Notes under the pieces: model-generated | Told to the model about the DNA's origin: nothing | What the model saw: only the letters and a program-made list of their open reading frames with translations | Databases searched by the model: none | Translations under genes and position numbers: made by a program | Part shown: positions 52,186 through 61,659 of the stretch, in pieces | Layout of the letters: each line of letters begins with the position of its first letter | Numbering within the stretch: position 1 is the first letter of the stretch | Origin: Paenibacillus_E sp052115445 | GTDB lineage: Bacteria > Bacillota > Bacilli > Paenibacillales > NBRC-103111 | DNA length: 64,000 nucleotides | Direction: 5' to 3' | NCBI RefSeq assembly: GCF_052115445.1 | Contig: NZ_JBFRGR010000002.1 | Location: forward strand, 372,001-436,000

Positions 52186-54537
52186 TTACTTTTGAATCAA
52201 ATTCGTCATATTTCTCCGCAAGGCATATTCCTTCGGTGTGACCTTATATTTCTTTTTGAACAAACTGAAAAAATAAGTTTCATTCAAGATCCCGACCTTT
52301 TCAGCAATTTCATACACACTAAGGTCATCTTGGATAAGAAGGTCTGCCGCTCTGGCTAATCGAAACTCGTTGATAAAATCAGGAATCGATATCTGGGTAG
52401 CTTCCTTATATGTCTTGCTTAAATTTCTTGTCGATATTTTCATCATCGAAGCAATCGAAGTCAAGCTCAAGGTAGGGTCTTGATAATGGTTATGTATGTA
52501 TTCCGTGACCGCATCCACCAAAAAGTAGTTTAGTTTATTGGCATTTCCCTCGAAATCTTTTTTGAACGAATCTTGCAGGGCACCGACTATGATCCGATGA
52601 ATCTCGGCAATCGTCTCCTTCTCCAAAATATTGCGGCTGATCGAAGAGATGTGCAAAGATGGCGCAGCTGTCACTTTCATTTCTTCTAATGTCTCAATGA
52701 CTGCATCCACAAGTCTTATGATGGAGACTAAAGCATTGTGATAGTTGAGCGTGCCCAGCTCTTCAAATATATTCCCCAAAACCTCTTCTATCGCTGCGGT
52801 GTTGCTCGATTTCATCGCTTCCACAAGCCATTCCTCATGATTTTTGGAATATCCCGTTTTTTTACTTTCCACATTTTTCTTAACCGTTTCGTATGTTATG
52901 ACCGAGGAATGCCCTAGTAATAAGCGATACATCCCCTGATCGAGAGACTTATGATACATGCCATTCAATTCCTGCATATGACTCGTCTTTTCACTAATCG
53001 ATGCCGTAAAGGAGATTTTAAAAAATCGGGAAACATTCTCTTGAGCTTCTTTGATAAGTGAATGGATATGTGATTGAAACTGATCATCTTCTTCCGGAAT
53101 ACTTACAATCAAGACGACATGATCGTCCTTCATATCCAGTCCTTCGTTCGGGTACTTTCTAGCCATAATTTCTGATGCAATATTGATCATAGCAAAGCGA
53201 ATCGTGTCTTTATCCTTGGCATGGAACGCATGCTGGAATTCCTTATAGTTATCAATTTTCAATACACATATGGCATAGGAACCATCCAAAACTAAAGAAA
53301 TCCTCATTTCTTTAAAAATGCTTTCCAATTCCGACCTGCCGATCGATAAACTTTCCGTGAGCAGTCTGCTTAACCAATAATGCTTCATGACATCTTTATA
53401 TTGCATCTTTTCCTTATCATAATGATCGAGCATTTCCATGGATTGTCTGTAAACGGTGTTCAAATACGAGATCTCATCGACGACCTCGTCTTTGTCCGAT
53501 CTCCGTATCCGATCCAACATAATCGAATTCACCAGTTTCCCCACGGGCCCATATATTTTCCGAGATATGCCAATAGAAATCACAATGGCCATGACAAGAA
53601 AAATGAGCGTGATGATGATAATACTATTTCTTAAGCTGTTGATATAGGTATAAATTTCAAGAACAGGCTGCGTTTTTAACAGCGTCATCCCCGTGTTGTC
53701 GACATTTGTGTACGTGACTAAATATTTCGTTCCGCTATGCTTGCTTTGAAAAAAACCATCTCGATCAGCCTGTGGATGTGCTGTTTTATACTCCAAAAAG
53801 TCAGTTTTCAGCCACTTCTTGATTGCAGGGTCATTGGTACTATCATCCAAGTACTCGCCAGCCTGGTCTAGAATAAATACGTTATCTCCCTTTTGTTTAT
53901 CGATCATATTGATTTGATTAATATTCTCCAGCAACCACTCCGGCTTAACATTAATAACGACAACACCATCCGGCTTAGCCCCACTCACTGTCGTTTCGTA
54001 TATGAAATAGGAGAATACATACTCAGACTCGGTTACCCCGTTTACTAGTTTTTTGATATCACGGAAAATCGGTTTCAACTTAGGCAGCGCTTGATCCGAA
54101 TTAATAAAATCGAAGAGCATCTGATCTTTAAAAAATAAAGGAAAACCCGTGCTATAGGAATGATCCAAATTTCGATTATAAATGCCAATAGAGTGAATAT
54201 AAGGAATAGCTGAAGTGACAGAGCTAACGACTTTAGACATGTGGCTTGACACTTCAATCATATCTTCCTTTTTCGCATACATGATAGCGGTTACATCGCT
54301 GTTCAAGTAAAGAAATTTCGATAAATTGGAAATCGTTTGATCCATAAAAGACATATTATACTTGACCTGATACAGTATTTTTTGATTGGCTGCATATTCA
54401 TTTTTGACCAAAAGATTTTGCGAATTAATATAAATGACCGTTGAAAGTACAACAACAAGAATCAAAATAGCTATGCTAATCCAAAGAACCATTTTTATAA
54501 AATAGGCTTTAGCTCCTAAAAAAGCTTTTATGTTCAT
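52186..54537 (-). CDS. Membrane-bound AraC-family regulator (YesS type)
   Basis: 783 residues from the ATG at 54537, preceded by AAAGGAG (the frame is open to 54579). One membrane helix near the N-terminus (IAILILVVVLSTVIYI), a large extracellular Cache-like domain, a second helix (about 285-310), a HAMP-like and GGDEF-remnant-like middle, and a C-terminal AraC double helix-turn-helix (LTSIASMMKISTRNLSK, GILNETYFFSLFKKKY). It combines sensing and DNA binding in one chain, without kinase. Probable targets are neighbouring glycan genes. Confidence 0.88.
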   Translation of the reverse strand: MNIKAFLGAKAYFIKMVLWISIAILILVVVLSTVIYINSQNLLVKNEYAANQKILYQVKYNMSFMDQTISNLSKFLYLNSDVTAIMYAKKEDMIEVSSHMSKVVSSVTSAIPYIHSIGIYNRNLDHSYSTGFPLFFKDQMLFDFINSDQALPKLKPIFRDIKKLVNGVTESEYVFSYFIYETTVSGAKPDGVVVINVKPEWLLENINQINMIDKQKGDNVFILDQAGEYLDDSTNDPAIKKWLKTDFLEYKTAHPQADRDGFFQSKHSGTKYLVTYTNVDNTGMTLLKTQPVLEIYTYINSLRNSIIIITLIFLVMAIVISIGISRKIYGPVGKLVNSIMLDRIRRSDKDEVVDEISYLNTVYRQSMEMLDHYDKEKMQYKDVMKHYWLSRLLTESLSIGRSELESIFKEMRISLVLDGSYAICVLKIDNYKEFQHAFHAKDKDTIRFAMINIASEIMARKYPNEGLDMKDDHVVLIVSIPEEDDQFQSHIHSLIKEAQENVSRFFKISFTASISEKTSHMQELNGMYHKSLDQGMYRLLLGHSSVITYETVKKNVESKKTGYSKNHEEWLVEAMKSSNTAAIEEVLGNIFEELGTLNYHNALVSIIRLVDAVIETLEEMKVTAAPSLHISSISRNILEKETIAEIHRIIVGALQDSFKKDFEGNANKLNYFLVDAVTEYIHNHYQDPTLSLTSIASMMKISTRNLSKTYKEATQISIPDFINEFRLARAADLLIQDDLSVYEIAEKVGILNETYFFSLFKKKYKVTPKEYALRRNMTNLIQK

Positions 54538-54711
54538 GCCTTTATATTCTCCTTTATTCGAAGTGAAAGCGACTGGCATGCACCAGTCCCACCGCGCAAT
54601 CCAACGTCTAAACTCCTACATTTTGCATGTTAGTATGTTATCTAAATGTAATTGTATGAAGTTCGAATGTATACTTTAATATACGTCATTTCCTATAAAT
54701 AAGGGAACTTT

Positions 54712-54757
54712 AAAAAAATCGCCCCGTCCGGAACTACGATCCGGGCAAGGCGATCTA
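54712..54757 (-). terminator. Terminator after the SGNH esterase operon
   Basis: ATCGCC and CCGGA segments pair with TCCGG and GGCGAT, followed by seven T on the minus strand. Confidence 0.8.
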
Positions 54758-54778
54758 CAAAATAGTCTAAATACGCAA

Positions 54779-55876
54779 TTAGAAAATCAGTTTCCCAAGA
54801 ATAGGGCTAAGTGTTTCCGCTATACGAAAATAACCCAAATCCGAAGGGTGAATACCATCTGTGGTGCATTCCTGGTAATCCGCCCCTAACAACTCTGCAC
54901 CATCACAGAAGTGGAGATTCGTATCCCCTTCCTGCTGCAATCGCTCAACGATGGCTATTTGAAGCTGTTTCCGTTCTTCCCGGCGGCGAAGCATGGTTTC
55001 GTCAAAGGCTTCCTTCGCTAGTCGAATCTGTGAGATGACGAGAATTGGAACTTCAGGATGCCGTGAACGATAAATCCGGATAAATTCAGGCAACGATTCC
55101 TGAAGGCGTTCTGTACTTGGTGTATTCGCTTCATAATCCAGAACAAGCAACGCCGGTTCATCGATTTGGCTGATCAAATGGGCAAGCTCTGGTTCCCCTT
55201 GGGCATTTCCAGAGAAACCGAGATTCACCATTTCAATCGGAAATTTCCGACTTAAAATGTTGGAGTAGGCCATACCAGGTCTCGAAGCGCAAGCGCCGTG
55301 AGTGATGGATGTTCCGTAGATAAGTACTTTCTTGTTGGTGACAAAGCCAGGAAATCCAGCTACCGATGAAGAAGGATCCAAACCTATCCAAATCTCCTTC
55401 ACGCCTTGATATAGTGGAAGATTAAGTGTGATTTCCCGCATTTCCCATGGTAAGGCTTCAAAGAGTATGGATTCGTATTCGTTTTGCGACTGATCAAAGC
55501 GAGTGGTATTTACATAAAGCTGAGCTCCAGTCGAACCGATATAGCAATCAACTCCACATTGACCAGTGGCAGGCATTTGGTACATAGTGGACTTGTCAGC
55601 CAGAACAACCCTTACAGAAAGTTTTGGTGAATCTGTCTGGAAACGAATCTGCACGCCTGCCGTATAATTCGCAAGTCGATCTACCTCTGATCGAATCGGA
55701 TGGCTTGGTTCAATTGGTAATCTTCGATATACGCCGTCTTGTTCCAGCCAAGGCAGTCCTGTTATTCGAAAAGGTTCACTTCGCGGTGAGTGCCATTCCC
55801 AGTCGTTGTTGGTATCGACATCAATTTTCATACTACTGTCCAGCTTCTCGATCTCATTCTTCCTTGATGCATTCAT
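54779..55876 (-). CDS. SGNH/GDSL hydrolase with N-terminal beta domain
   Basis: 365 residues. An N-terminal beta-sandwich (about 40-175) precedes an SGNH_3-type domain: YGTSITHGACASRPGMAYSNIL (Ser), NLGFSGNAQGEPELA (Gly/Asn) and TTDGIHPSDLGYFRIA (Asp, His). This resembles the acetyl-xylan-esterase-like group of two-domain SGNH proteins. No signal peptide, so probably deacetylates imported sugars. Third gene of the operon beginning at 59857, 58 bases after the 827-residue gene. A second in-frame ATG is at 55831. Confidence 0.85.
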   Translation of the reverse strand: MNASRKNEIEKLDSSMKIDVDTNNDWEWHSPRSEPFRITGLPWLEQDGVYRRLPIEPSHPIRSEVDRLANYTAGVQIRFQTDSPKLSVRVVLADKSTMYQMPATGQCGVDCYIGSTGAQLYVNTTRFDQSQNEYESILFEALPWEMREITLNLPLYQGVKEIWIGLDPSSSVAGFPGFVTNKKVLIYGTSITHGACASRPGMAYSNILSRKFPIEMVNLGFSGNAQGEPELAHLISQIDEPALLVLDYEANTPSTERLQESLPEFIRIYRSRHPEVPILVISQIRLAKEAFDETMLRRREERKQLQIAIVERLQQEGDTNLHFCDGAELLGADYQECTTDGIHPSDLGYFRIAETLSPILGKLIF

Positions 55877-55934
55877 GTATTTTCACCAACCTTTCACATA
55901 ACGGATTGATTCAAGTAACAAAACAATTAGATGC

Positions 55935-58418
55935 CTACCATGATATATCAATGGTCCCGCTAATTTGGGTTAGTCGTATACAATTCCCTACCACTTTATT
56001 GGATAATTCCAAGTTATGCTCCCCATTCTTCACTTCGACGCTGCCTGCTTGCAGCTGTGCAAGTGGTGGATATATGGTAAGATCGGCCTCAATCAGATTG
56101 TGCACAGCAAAATTGCGAAGCGTACGGTTACGCTTCTGTGGTGTTGGATCAGGAGCTTTTTCTCTACACGTAATGCGAGATGTTTGCTTTTGATTAACAA
56201 ACACGCGGCATTCATCATGAAACGTGCGATCCAGTGTATAAGCAGCAACCATTCCTTCTCCAATCATAACGGACTGACCGATGATCAGTGGAGCACCATC
56301 GGGAAATTGAAGCTGAAGCCCAACAGATGTATCCTGCTTACATCCCGTAAAGATAAATGCATTGTCATTTCTTGTGATAAACATCAGCGCTGATTCAGAT
56401 GCTGCCTCTTCCTTCACCTGGTACAGTGAGTAACCAAATTGTCGCAGGACATACCGCACGAAGAGCGAGGAATCTAGAAATTCTTTTTCCTGCCGAATCG
56501 GTAAATGCGAGACGCCGGCTGCTTGGAATGGCAGCGAACCGCGCACCCACCCCACTTGGCCTCCATCCCATTCAGGTAAAGCTCTAGTTATTGTAAATGC
56601 ACGTTCTAGCCCTCTCTGATTCACACTTGCATGAATTTGTGTTGCGCGATCAGCCAGATCGTCCACAACTTCACTCAACCCACCGCCTGAAATGTGGGGA
56701 TAGTGTTGCAGTTGATAAGTCGCCTCACCCTTTGTGCGCTCCGCACTCTTGATCGTATCTTCTGGCAATGAGAGGTTCACAGAAAAAGCACCTTCAAGCT
56801 CAGGCTCGTTTCTAAGATTCAGCAGCTTATATAGTTCAGGATCCTCGACACGGCCATAGAAAATGATCTTTCCGCCACGACGAACATACTCGATGATTCG
56901 CTGCGCTTTCTCCCCTTTGATCCAAAAGGCCGAAGTGAATAAGATCGTATCTTGCATTTTATGGATCACATCGTCATTCATCGCGAAAAAGTCATCGGTG
57001 CTAACAACCGTGTTCAGCGGCAAGCCTTGATTAATCGCATTGCGTACAAACCAATCATGGAAGAAAACGTCGCTCGAATGCTCGCCCGATTCTGCCATCG
57101 CTTCATGTAGCTCTCGGAACGGGTATAACCAAGTTAAGATTCCCGGTTGGTCGGGTGCGTCTTTGAATGCTCTTTTAATATGAGGAATCACTTCCATCGG
57201 GATATCTGCATCCAGCTCGCCTTTTTCCGAATCGATGGTCAAAATTTCTACGACACCCGGGCTCTCCAGCTCGCCCTCCGTATTAACTCGAGCGACCGTG
57301 AGCGGACAATAAATATCATGCGGCTCCCGGTCATAGAGATCCCACCACGGATTTTGCCAGAACCACGGATCATTGGCATAAAAGCGGAAGAGGTACGTCT
57401 CTGCAGGCAATACAGCAATACGCGACATGTAGCCCGTCAGTTCTAAGCCGAAATCATAGTTAAGAGCTCCCCATGGCGAATTCGGCGGCGGATATTCAAC
57501 ATATTTTCTCTCATACAGATCAAGTAAGGGGATACAGTCCTTGGCAAGATCCATGCCTGTTCCGTAGTTCGTCCCTCTGATTTCTGTCCGGTAATTCGGG
57601 CACTCTTGCTTGAATATTTCCCAGAATGACAGCATCTTGGAAGATAGCTCTTCATACTCCGCCATCGCAATCTGCGTGCCATCATAGTTAGCGCCTAAAT
57701 AGGTCCAAGGAAAGTACGACAGCGCGAATCCATTGGAAAACCATATATAATCAAAGCCTAATGTAGGCAAAAAGCTAGCACACTGCCTCCCCAGAAACTC
57801 GCCAAACGCTGTGCCTTCTGGAATGCCTTCAGGATAAGCCGCATAGGCTGCGTGGTCCTCTTTTAGCTTCGACCAACTGCATACTACGGTATAGTCCGCC
57901 TTCAGTGAAATAAATTGCCCGCCAACTTCGGCGCGATTGATTTCCGGGTGCAGCTTATATTTGAAATCCGAGTAGGCAAATTCAGGTCCTGCGTCAAAAG
58001 TCGCTCCTACCTCCATGCGAATACCATAACGCTCGGAGGCAATTCTTTTAAAAGACGAGATAATAACTTGCAAATCACCATAGGTGATTCGTGCCGGTTC
58101 ACTCATGTAAGGTGAGGCGATTCGCGGGTCTTTATCGTCTCTGATGTGGCCGAAATACTCCTCATTGGCAAATCCGATATAGCGGCCCCATTCAATCTCG
58201 CGCTGCAAATCGCCGTCCCAAACTAGGATCTCGCTTCCATCAGCGACCCACAGCAGGATTGAACAGCTGTCTGCCATGCCGATTAGTGGGAGCCATTGCC
58301 GAATGGCCTCGGTACATACCGCTTCGATGGCCTCAGGTGCCATACTTTTAAAAGGCTTGAGGCTCATTTCCAGTGTAACTCTCTGCAAGGACTTCTTCGA
58401 TTTTACGAGTGTTGTCAT
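55935..58418 (-). CDS. Large protein of unknown family, candidate glycoside hydrolase
   Basis: 827 residues; I do not recognise the family. No signal peptide. Residues 1-430 look like a TIM barrel rich in aromatic and acidic motifs (RVTLEMSLKPFKSM, YIWFSNGFALSYFPWTYLG, TEIRGTNYGTGMDL, RFYANDPWFWQNPWWDLYD). A middle segment resembles the amidotransferase-like domain of GH42 enzymes (VVSTDDFFAMNDDVIH, EYVRRGGKIIFYGRV). The end is beta-rich. This layout, barrel plus GATase-like plus beta domain, suggests a beta-glycosidase. Translation is coupled to the isomerase gene (ATGA overlap). Catalytic Glu residues cannot be named. Confidence 0.75.
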   Translation of the reverse strand: MTTLVKSKKSLQRVTLEMSLKPFKSMAPEAIEAVCTEAIRQWLPLIGMADSCSILLWVADGSEILVWDGDLQREIEWGRYIGFANEEYFGHIRDDKDPRIASPYMSEPARITYGDLQVIISSFKRIASERYGIRMEVGATFDAGPEFAYSDFKYKLHPEINRAEVGGQFISLKADYTVVCSWSKLKEDHAAYAAYPEGIPEGTAFGEFLGRQCASFLPTLGFDYIWFSNGFALSYFPWTYLGANYDGTQIAMAEYEELSSKMLSFWEIFKQECPNYRTEIRGTNYGTGMDLAKDCIPLLDLYERKYVEYPPPNSPWGALNYDFGLELTGYMSRIAVLPAETYLFRFYANDPWFWQNPWWDLYDREPHDIYCPLTVARVNTEGELESPGVVEILTIDSEKGELDADIPMEVIPHIKRAFKDAPDQPGILTWLYPFRELHEAMAESGEHSSDVFFHDWFVRNAINQGLPLNTVVSTDDFFAMNDDVIHKMQDTILFTSAFWIKGEKAQRIIEYVRRGGKIIFYGRVEDPELYKLLNLRNEPELEGAFSVNLSLPEDTIKSAERTKGEATYQLQHYPHISGGGLSEVVDDLADRATQIHASVNQRGLERAFTITRALPEWDGGQVGWVRGSLPFQAAGVSHLPIRQEKEFLDSSLFVRYVLRQFGYSLYQVKEEAASESALMFITRNDNAFIFTGCKQDTSVGLQLQFPDGAPLIIGQSVMIGEGMVAAYTLDRTFHDECRVFVNQKQTSRITCREKAPDPTPQKRNRTLRNFAVHNLIEADLTIYPPLAQLQAGSVEVKNGEHNLELSNKVVGNCIRLTQISGTIDISW

Positions 58419-59857
58419 ATGACTTCCACCTCAATGCCTAGTACTTTGGCTACATGACGAATCTTGGAACCCACATGCCCTACACCAAGCGCAAAGTGAT
58501 GCGTAGGACCTGCTGAGCACCATTTCTCTACGAATTCTGAAACACTGTAATTAAATTTACAGCGTGTATTGGTATTGCCCGTTTGCGGAATTTCACCTTT
58601 GATGGATTCGCCTTCTGTGGCGATCATTTTGTATTTGCCGTTAGCGGTTTGTGAAATACTGAGCAACGTAACAGGACCTGATTTGATGCTGAATTCAACG
58701 CCGATACCAGATCCGCTTTTGCCATGAAACAGATCCAATCCGCGAATGATCGGCTGCCCGTCACTAATTTTAATATTATGCGGCCCGTCATGTCCGACCA
58801 ACACGATATCGTCAACGAAGTCACATGGATGCAGCTCCGCGAACGAACCCCCTGCATCTAGACGATCCATAATTAGCATCGCTGCACATGTCTTCAAATC
58901 GGCTTCTCCTGCAAGCGGAACCCCTTTGCCTGTCAACAGCGAGTTACCGAGCACCATGTTCGATCCGATCCGTTCATATTCATTATTGTCGAGACCCCGG
59001 TAATAATAGGCCAGACCCGTTAAGCCATTTTCAACGATCAGCTTATCCAGCCCAACCGCAACCTTAGCTGACCAATCGAGATCCTCTTGTTTGATCGGTC
59101 TTGTCACAGGATCGATAAACGGATCGGATATTTTGAAAACGCTTTTAATTTCATCCAATTTGTCAGCAGTTTCCTTCGCTGTTACACCATTGACTAGCTT
59201 GGCTAAATCACACATTTCGAGCATCTGCACATGCGAACCAAAAGCAGCCGTAAAAGCAGTCGGATCGGAGTTCATATCATACATACCCTCGTAGGTATGC
59301 CCCATATAGCCGATCTTGGCATATTTAAACGCTCTGCGCGTATTGGCGACTTGGCACCATCCTTGTAACTCCTTCATCGCGCGTGGATCATCATAGAGCG
59401 TTCCCACAATCATCCCTGCCGCAGGTTTTCCTGCCCTCACAAGCACACCGCCTATTTCAGGAAGTGAACAAATATTATCGTTGGCTAGCTGCATATACGT
59501 CGTCGTGTTGCGATAGTCTAGCCGCTTCCTTGGCTGCAACGCAACAAGTACCGTCGGAACCGACAAGTTCAGGATCGGGGTAGCAGCTGTTGATGACGTC
59601 ACATACGTGCTCAAGAAGCAAAATAGGAAGTCAACATCTTGGCTTTTCAAATAGGAGGAAGCAGCAAAAGACTTATCTACCGTATCGACAAAGCCTGCCG
59701 ATACCACTTCGACGTCATGCTTACGAAGCATTTCCTCGAATTCACGTCCGTAACCTTCCAGCTCCTCTTTCAACCCCGGAAATTGTACCCAATATGGCTG
59801 GTGACCTACCGTCATCACGCCTACACGCGCTTTTACTTTTTGGAATAAACTACTCAT
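58415..59857 (-). CDS. L-fucose/L-arabinose isomerase-family protein
   Basis: 480 residues with the fucose/arabinose isomerase fold: VGVMTVGHQPYWVQFPGL at the N-terminus, a substrate region (YKAKIGYMGHTYEGMYDMNS-like) and a C-terminal metal site segment (ELHPCDFVDDIVLVGHDGPHNI, THHFALGVGHVG). It should interconvert an aldose and a ketose; the exact sugar is unclear. First gene of an operon with the 827-residue protein and an SGNH hydrolase, divergent from an AraC gene. Confidence 0.85.
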   Translation of the reverse strand: MSSLFQKVKARVGVMTVGHQPYWVQFPGLKEELEGYGREFEEMLRKHDVEVVSAGFVDTVDKSFAASSYLKSQDVDFLFCFLSTYVTSSTAATPILNLSVPTVLVALQPRKRLDYRNTTTYMQLANDNICSLPEIGGVLVRAGKPAAGMIVGTLYDDPRAMKELQGWCQVANTRRAFKYAKIGYMGHTYEGMYDMNSDPTAFTAAFGSHVQMLEMCDLAKLVNGVTAKETADKLDEIKSVFKISDPFIDPVTRPIKQEDLDWSAKVAVGLDKLIVENGLTGLAYYYRGLDNNEYERIGSNMVLGNSLLTGKGVPLAGEADLKTCAAMLIMDRLDAGGSFAELHPCDFVDDIVLVGHDGPHNIKISDGQPIIRGLDLFHGKSGSGIGVEFSIKSGPVTLLSISQTANGKYKMIATEGESIKGEIPQTGNTNTRCKFNYSVSEFVEKWCSAGPTHHFALGVGHVGSKIRHVAKVLGIEVEVI

Positions 59858-60026
59858 TTCTCCCTCATCCTCCCCGCATATCTTTCATCTTAAGCTTAGT
59901 AAAATCAGGCTATTGAAACAATGAACTATCCAATAATTATTTCAATAATTCTACGATTTCATTTATACTAAGAGAATGAGTATTAGACCTCACAGAGGTG
60001 TGAGTATCTACTGAAAGGAGCACGTT

Positions 60027-60815
60027 ATGATCCAACCTGTTGCTATTTATTTCGAGCATTGTGAGCCGAATTGGCATGTACCCAAGAGTAAGACGAACAA
60101 CCATATTTTAATCCTCATGACCAATGGAACCATTCACTATACCGTTGAAGATCATACCTTTACAATGCAAAAAGGCGATCTTCTATTTGTCCCTCAAGGT
60201 GTGTGGCGCAGCGCGATGAATTCGACCAAAGAACCGCATGATATGTATGTCGCGCACTTTCATTATCAAGGGGATGGGGATGGACTGCCGCTACTGATCA
60301 CACCTGATCGCTGCATAACCAGACCTTTTAACTTTGATTATATGAAGCAAAGATTTTCATTGTTGACCCAGCATTGGCTGCGCAAATCCGTCTATTCAGA
60401 CACGATCTGCCACGGCATCCTGCTTGAAATGCTCGCGGTTATCAATGAAGAAATTGATTCGCAATCTACACAGGGCAAATCTTACAGCATCGTGATGCTG
60501 CTTCAAGCCTACATCCTCAATCATTATCACCGAACCATTACCTTGAGCGAATTAGCCGAATATGCGGATCGGACCCCTAACTATGTCAGCACGATTTTCA
60601 AACAAGTTACCGGACAATCCGTCACGGACTATATCCAGCAAATCCGTATTGCCGCCGCCTGCGACCTGTTAACCAACTCTCAGATGAATGTAGGAGAAAT
60701 CTCCGATTTTCTCGGCTTTTGCGAGCAGTCATATTTTAACAAGGTGTTTAAAAAATGTACCGGTACCCTTCCCTCCACCTATATGAAAGAGAAGGTTCAG
60801 GTTTGGAAGTCTTAG
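60027..60815 (+). CDS. AraC-family regulator with cupin-like sensor
   Basis: 262 residues. N-terminal cupin-like arm (HILILMTNGTIHYTVEDHTF, GDLLFVPQGVWRSA) and C-terminal AraC domain (TLSELAEYADRTPNYVSTIFKQ, GFCEQSYFNKVFKKCTG). GAAAGGAG precedes the ATG. Divergent from the isomerase operon, its likely target. A near-palindromic AT-rich stretch (ATTGAAA...TTTCAAT) at 59910-59950 may be its site. Confidence 0.88.
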   Translation: MIQPVAIYFEHCEPNWHVPKSKTNNHILILMTNGTIHYTVEDHTFTMQKGDLLFVPQGVWRSAMNSTKEPHDMYVAHFHYQGDGDGLPLLITPDRCITRPFNFDYMKQRFSLLTQHWLRKSVYSDTICHGILLEMLAVINEEIDSQSTQGKSYSIVMLLQAYILNHYHRTITLSELAEYADRTPNYVSTIFKQVTGQSVTDYIQQIRIAAACDLLTNSQMNVGEISDFLGFCEQSYFNKVFKKCTGTLPSTYMKEKVQVWKS

Positions 60816-60850
60816 GTTTTTCATTGGCATTCAGGCAAGCTTCCATATTA

Positions 60851-60876
60851 AAAGAGCTGCCTCGTGGCAGCTCTTC
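60851..60876. terminator. Terminator between convergent AraC and isomerase genes
   Basis: AAGAGCTGCC pairs with GGCAGCTCTT over a 4-base loop. Confidence 0.85.
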
Positions 60877-60887
60877 CTTATATAGAT

Positions 60888-61658
60888 TTATGTATTTGCT
60901 ACGAGTTTTTCAGCAATTCGGTGTAAATTCTCTAAGCTTAACTTCACGCAGTCCATGGGATTACCTTGACAAACATCCTGCTCCACAACGTACCACTCCA
61001 CGCCATTCTGCTCTCCCCATAGCAAAATAGGATCGAAATCGATCACACCCGTACCAATTTCAGCATACGTCTGCCTCTCGTCGTTGGTCATATCCTTTAC
61101 GTGCATCGTTGGCATCCGGTGGCTATATGGACGAATGAAATCAGCCGGATCTTTGCCAGCTTTTTTCACCCAATAGACGTCAATTTCAGCCAGTATTGCA
61201 TTATCAGCAGAAGGTTCAATTAGATATTCCAGAGCACTTCTACCATCCACAGTTGTTTCAAACTCAAAAGCATGATTGTGAAAGCTGAGGGTAAAGCCAT
61301 CTGGCTGTATTTGCTTCGCAATATCATTTAATTGGTTACGAAATTGTTGGTAACCTTCCTCATTTCGAAGCTCATGGGGGACGGAGGGACAGATTAATGT
61401 TGTCGTATTGAATAATCGTGCTTCCTTAAGCACACTTTCCAGCTCACTGCTTAGACGTTGAAAAGAAACATGCATACCTGCCGTTTGTAAGCCTGTTTCT
61501 TGCAGCACGGAGGAAATTTCTTCTGCCGAGTAACTGTGTAGCCCTGCAAGTTCAACCCCTGCCCAGCCCATCTGTTTCAGTTCTCTAAGCACCCCCGGAA
61601 AATCTTGCTCACATTCGTTACGCAAGGTATACAGCTGTACCGCAAATTTCCGTTTCAT
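60888..61658 (-). CDS. Sugar phosphate isomerase/epimerase (xylose-isomerase-like TIM barrel)
   Basis: 256 residues of the AP-endonuclease-2 barrel family: QLYTLRNECEQDFPGVLREL, LSFHNHAFEFE (metal His/Glu), EIDVYWVKKAGKDP, MHVKDMT and a late VEQD. Such enzymes bind a divalent metal and isomerise or epimerise sugars or inositols. It begins one base after the GH2 stop, so it belongs to the same operon. The reaction is unknown. Confidence 0.88.
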   Translation of the reverse strand: MKRKFAVQLYTLRNECEQDFPGVLRELKQMGWAGVELAGLHSYSAEEISSVLQETGLQTAGMHVSFQRLSSELESVLKEARLFNTTTLICPSVPHELRNEEGYQQFRNQLNDIAKQIQPDGFTLSFHNHAFEFETTVDGRSALEYLIEPSADNAILAEIDVYWVKKAGKDPADFIRPYSHRMPTMHVKDMTNDERQTYAEIGTGVIDFDPILLWGEQNGVEWYVVEQDVCQGNPMDCVKLSLENLHRIAEKLVANT

Positions 61659-61659
61659 T

